Source of the DNA: Bradyrhizobium sp. ISRA430
Lineage (GTDB): Bacteria; Pseudomonadota; Alphaproteobacteria; Rhizobiales; Xanthobacteraceae
Reading direction: 5' to 3'
NCBI RefSeq assembly: GCF_029909975.1
Contig: NZ_CP094516.1
Location: 8,286,501-8,350,500 of the forward strand
Length of the DNA: 64,000 bases
Under the pieces are notes generated by a model. It was not told the DNA's origin. It saw only the letters and a list, made by a program, of their open reading frames with translations, and ran no database searches. The position numbers and the translations under genes were made by a program. This document shows, piece after piece, positions 61,117-64,000 of this stretch. How positions within the stretch are numbered: the first letter of the stretch is position 1; every line of letters begins with the position of its first letter.

Positions 61117-61920
61117 ATGAGCAATTCATTCATCATTCGCGAAGCGGAACGTGGACACGACCTCATCAGGTCAGATGGATCGCGATCTTCCTACATCGCC
61201 GGCCATCCAGACGGCTTCGTCACACGAGCGTCCAGCTTCAATTTCCATGAATATCAGGCCGGACGGCCAGGCTTCGGTCCGGTCCGCGTTTTCGGCGACG
61301 AGATCTTCCACGGCGCGGGCTGCGGCTACAACATGCATCCGCACCACAACTTCGTCATCTGCGCCTTCGTGTTCGAGGGCGAGCTCACACACATCAACAC
61401 GGCTGGCGAGGGCATGGTCGACCGGCTGCAAGCCGGCGACTATTACGTCTTCTCTGCAGGCTCGGGCGGCAAGCATTCCGAGCTCAGCGTCACGCCGGAG
61501 GACATGCATGCCATCTATCTTTGGCTGCTTCCCGAACAGCTCTTTCTTCCACCGACCTATCACCGTGCGCATTTCGATTATCGACGCCGGCGCAACGAAA
61601 TCGTGCAGCTCATCGGTGATGCCGACGGCGCGCTGCCGATCCCCCAGGATCTGCGTGTCTCCCGCCTGATGGCCGACAAGGGCCGCTCGTTTTCGTACAA
61701 GCTGCGCACCGCATCGCACGGCGCGTACGTGTTCGTGCGCGAGGGCTCGATCCGCTGCGGCGGCGTCGTGCTCGGCCGACGCGACAGCATCGGGCTTTGG
61801 GCGACGGGCTCGATCAATGTCGAGGTCCTTCAGGACGACACCGACGTGATGATCGTCGAGACGATCATGATCGATGATGCAAATATCAAGAAGTGGGAGA
61901 GCGAGCATGCCGGCCACTGA
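61117..61920 (+). CDS. Pirin-family bicupin
   Basis: The N-terminal cupin has the metal-binding set MHPHHNFVICAF and KHSELSV (two His, then His and Glu), and the C-terminal cupin lacks it, as in other pirins. The length of 267 residues is normal. The frame continues upstream but the ATG at 61117 after the AAGGAC stretch is the family start. Bacterial pirins can act as quercetinase-like dioxygenases or redox-linked regulators. Its pairing with rubredoxin suggests an iron/redox role. Confidence 0.85.
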   Translation: MSNSFIIREAERGHDLIRSDGSRSSYIAGHPDGFVTRASSFNFHEYQAGRPGFGPVRVFGDEIFHGAGCGYNMHPHHNFVICAFVFEGELTHINTAGEGMVDRLQAGDYYVFSAGSGGKHSELSVTPEDMHAIYLWLLPEQLFLPPTYHRAHFDYRRRRNEIVQLIGDADGALPIPQDLRVSRLMADKGRSFSYKLRTASHGAYVFVREGSIRCGGVVLGRRDSIGLWATGSINVEVLQDDTDVMIVETIMIDDANIKKWESEHAGH

Positions 61921-62090
61921 TGACGCGCGCGACGCCACCACCCCGAGCCCACAACGCGCGCCCGCGGCGGTCGCTGGAGTCGCGGAGCTTACCGAACGGC
62001 CTTGTAGCCGCCGCAACATCTGCCGATCACTCCTCTGTCAATCCAACCGCACCGACATCAGCTGCCTCGGCAGCCGACGAGGAAACTGAC

Positions 62091-62648
62091 ATGCCTATCA
62101 TGAATGTTTGTTATGGCGCCGGCGATCTCGACGAGACCGCGAAGGCCAATCTCGCCAAGAAACTCACCGACGTGATGATCCGGATGGAGGGCGGAGCGAA
62201 TACGCGAGGCGGCCGCGCGTTTGCCTGGGTTCTGTTCAATGAACTTGCCCAGGGCGACTGGTGGGCCGGCGGGGAGACCGGAAACGGTTATGTCTCGCCG
62301 CCCGGACGGTTCCTCGTTCACGTCAATCTCCCTGAGGGCTACATGAACGCCGAGCACAAGAGCGAGGTGCATGCATGGGTGACCGAAGCGATCCTCGCCG
62401 TTACGACGGCCTCGGGCGAAGACGTCGGCCACAGCATTCAGGTCATCATCGACGAGGTGCCTGAGGGCCATTGGGCGGCCGCCGGGCACACGATCAGCCT
62501 CGCCAGCATCGCCGACAGCGTCGGCCTCTCCAAAGCAGGCAGCCGGTTTGCGTGGTCGAAAACCTACTTCGCGGCCAAGGCACGTGCGCGTGCCGCTGCC
62601 GGCTTTCCTGCCGATACCGGAGGCCTGTGGACCGATCGAGCCAGCTGA
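62091..62648 (+). CDS. Tautomerase-superfamily protein with C-terminal extension
   Basis: The protein starts MPIMNVCYGAGDLDETAKAN, so a Pro that would become the N-terminal catalytic base follows Met directly, as in 4-oxalocrotonate-tautomerase-like enzymes. At 185 residues it is about twice the usual length. The middle repeats a similar fold segment (FLVHVNLPEGYMNAEHKSEV, then VHAWVTEAILAV), which suggests an internal duplication. GACGAGGAA precedes the ATG. The 170-bp gap after the pirin gene holds only non-family frames. The substrate is unknown. Confidence 0.75.
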   Translation: MPIMNVCYGAGDLDETAKANLAKKLTDVMIRMEGGANTRGGRAFAWVLFNELAQGDWWAGGETGNGYVSPPGRFLVHVNLPEGYMNAEHKSEVHAWVTEAILAVTTASGEDVGHSIQVIIDEVPEGHWAAAGHTISLASIADSVGLSKAGSRFAWSKTYFAAKARARAAAGFPADTGGLWTDRAS

Positions 62649-62691
62649 TTGGGATTCCCATCAATTAACGAGCCGCAAGAGAACGATTCCC

Positions 62692-63159
62692 ATGCCGTGC
62701 CATGACGATCTAACATGGAATTGCGAAGATGCTGGCAACACTTCCCTTCAGCAGGAAGACGAGAGGATCAGTATTGACCCGCCGATTTGTACCGCCAAGA
62801 CAGTCAATCACATCGCGATCTCCGTCTCCAACCTCCAGCGCTCTAAGGATTGGTACTGCCGTACATTCGGGGTGCGGATCATCCAGGAGAGCGCGAAAAG
62901 CGTGCTGCTCGGCTTCGGGGAAAGCATGCTGGTGCTGCGCGAAGAAGGGCAGCCCGGCACGATCTCTCATTTTATGTTCGGGATCGACGGCTACAACGCC
63001 GCCTGGCTGCAAGCTCGCCTTGCCGCGATGGGGCTGGACCCGCAGCAGGATAGCAACAGTTTCCACGTGCGGGATCCCGACGGGCTAAACGTTCAGGTCG
63101 GCGACCGCGATCTCGGCCTGTCTTCCGGTATCATCGAGAACGGCTTCACAATGCGGTAG
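62692..63159 (+). CDS. VOC-superfamily (glyoxalase/dioxygenase-like) protein
   Basis: The 155-residue protein has one vicinal-oxygen-chelate module pair: TVNHIAISVSNLQRSKDWYC in the first strand-helix unit and ISHFMFGIDGYNAAWLQARL in the second, ending HVRDPDGLNVQVGD. Two of the usual metal ligands (His) are visible, but the last position, normally Glu, reads Gln (NVQV), so metal binding may be altered. A 35-residue polar leader precedes the domain. It starts 43 bp after the tautomerase gene. The reaction is not identified. Confidence 0.78.
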   Translation: MPCHDDLTWNCEDAGNTSLQQEDERISIDPPICTAKTVNHIAISVSNLQRSKDWYCRTFGVRIIQESAKSVLLGFGESMLVLREEGQPGTISHFMFGIDGYNAAWLQARLAAMGLDPQQDSNSFHVRDPDGLNVQVGDRDLGLSSGIIENGFTMR

Positions 63160-63952
63160 ACTCTCTGGGTCGTAGGTTTGGTTGGTGTGTGTAAAAGGCG
63201 GTAGACGTTTCGGATGTGTCGATCCGACAACATGACGCGCTCTTGTGGTTGGATGTTTCGTTGTAACCCATTGATCTCAAATAGTCGGATCTTGGCTCAG
63301 TTCGAGAAAATCGGTTGAGAATCAATAGTCGCAGCGTGTCTCTTAATTAGCCGCTCGGTCGATTTCAGGGGGCTTGCTTCAAGCTGCCCCAGATCTCGAG
63401 CAGTTCTCGTTCACGTCCAGGACGCCGCAACGAAGCGGGATGAAACGACCGTGAACAGAACGCGGTCGATGCGTCCATTACCTAAAGAAAATCAATATTT
63501 TATAATAAACTCACTGCGTTTGGGACGCAAGGGACACTCAGATCGCAACTTGAACCGAATGTCGGCATCGGTGGTTGCGTCTCCCCGATTTGAACCTGCT
63601 CGTCGACCATTGTGGCGGCGACGGATCGCGCATGAACGGCGGTTTGTGGCGGGCTATCGAGATCCGACGTTCCGAGTTAGGCTGCTCTCCGGTAAGAAAA
63701 CAGAGCTTCCGAAATAGTGGGTTTCGCGATGTAGCGGACCAGAGACTCGAACCCCCGACGAATCACACGATCGCAGTAGAATAGTCGACCCCTGCCACGA
63801 AGGGCATGCCGGTCCGGTCAGTCAATCCGCGGAGAGCCCTCGGCGTTGGTGCAGTGCGCGTCCTCGCTGGAAATGCCGACGAAATTCCGATGAATAGTTA
63901 AGCGACCCTGGCATCGTCCTACTGTGATCTTTCGCTTTCGTTATGGCGAGTG
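63160..63952. other. 0.8-kb stretch without a clear gene; tRNA-like T-arm fragments
   Basis: No frame here resembles a protein family. A patch at 63,480-63,520 is markedly AT-rich. On the minus strand two stretches read like tRNA T-arms, at 63741-63759 (GGGGGTTCGAGTCTCT) and 63581-63600 (GCAGGTTCAAATCGGGG). Neither has a paired acceptor stem, anticodon arm or CCA end, so they are at best tRNA remnants. The run GGGGGCTTGCTTCAAGCTGC near 63,370 can fold into an imperfect hairpin. Confidence 0.35.
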
Positions 63953-64000
63953 CTATCCCGCGTTGGCCTTCAGCCCCGCGGCCTGGATGCCGGCGATGGC
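63953..64000 (-). CDS. C-terminal tail of a gene cut by the window edge
   Basis: Reading leftward from the last base, the frame gives AIAGIQAAGLKANAG and a TAG stop at 63955-63953, with GC-rich third positions typical of coding DNA in this genome. Only 15 residues are visible, so no family can be named. Confidence 0.4.
   Translation of the reverse strand, partial: AIAGIQAAGLKANAG

Noticed and set aside
61874..62089. Small frame between pirin and tautomerase genes
   Set aside because: It overlaps the pirin 3' end, has no ribosome binding site and gives a low-complexity Ala/Arg/Pro sequence.
1..64000. CRISPR array
   Set aside because: No regularly spaced direct repeats with unique spacers and no cas genes; the only multi-copy repeat is dispersed singly over 45 kb.

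Overview
The window looks like chromosomal DNA of a slow-growing rhizobium, most likely Bradyrhizobium or a close relative. The reasons are high GC with GC-rich third codon positions, a branched-chain-amino-acid-type ABC system, many small exported proteins (a GCG/CRPN-type protein, DUF3300, DUF4403, a short Tat-exported helical protein), a LuxI/LuxR pair, and several LysR-family regulators. This is inferred from protein families; no search was run.

Layout. 1-1,000: a cut secreted protein and a COG4705-type membrane protein. 1.7-13.65 kb: a segment that looks lower in GC and accessory. It holds a LysR regulator, luxI and luxR with a lux-box-like palindrome, an ECF sigma factor operon, a divergent carboxymuconolactone-decarboxylase / metallo-beta-lactamase / solute-binding-protein operon, an IS91-type element with a companion tyrosine recombinase, a CurA-like oxidoreductase placed exactly behind the element end, and two exported alpha/beta hydrolases. 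The second hydrolase is cut off where it meets the tail of a flavin monooxygenase. 13.6-18.6 kb: monooxygenase, GCG/CRPN-like protein, Cys-rich protein, MarC and an AMP-forming ligase, then a LysR remnant. 18.8-25.9 kb: an AtuA-DUF4387 fusion, a thiamine-diphosphate 2-oxoacid decarboxylase, a membrane protein, an exported hydrolase and a divergent TetR. 26-33.7 kb: two sister LysR regulators flank small exported proteins and a Cys-rich / lipase / ABC exporter / phospholipase D operon. 34-44.5 kb: DUF3300, DUF4403, an RND efflux pair, an MFS transporter and a membrane adenylate cyclase.

44.5-58.7 kb is the most coherent system: an IclR regulator and a hot-dog thioesterase diverge from an 11-gene operon. 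The operon encodes a periplasmic binding protein, LivHMGF-type transporter, class III aminotransferase, hydantoinase/oxoprolinase B and A, a beta-keto acid cleavage enzyme (BKACE), a second class III aminotransferase resembling beta-phenylalanine aminotransferases, and an SDR. I infer uptake and breakdown of a cyclic amide or beta-amino acid through a beta-keto acid. A perfect 8-bp-arm palindrome lies just before the operon. 58.8-63.2 kb: a DUF1254/DUF1214 protein and a rubredoxin / pirin / tautomerase / VOC group. The last 0.8 kb carries no clear gene except the tail of one cut by the window edge.

The most unusual signal is not a gene. A 48-bp sequence occurs eight times, aligns without gaps, and in every copy sits 75-173 bp upstream of a start codon in the same orientation relative to that gene. 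It precedes the GCG/CRPN protein, AtuA fusion, membrane protein-decarboxylase pair, Tat protein, small membrane protein, small exported protein, MFS transporter and rubredoxin operon. It could be a shared regulatory element or a repeat family with a strict insertion preference.
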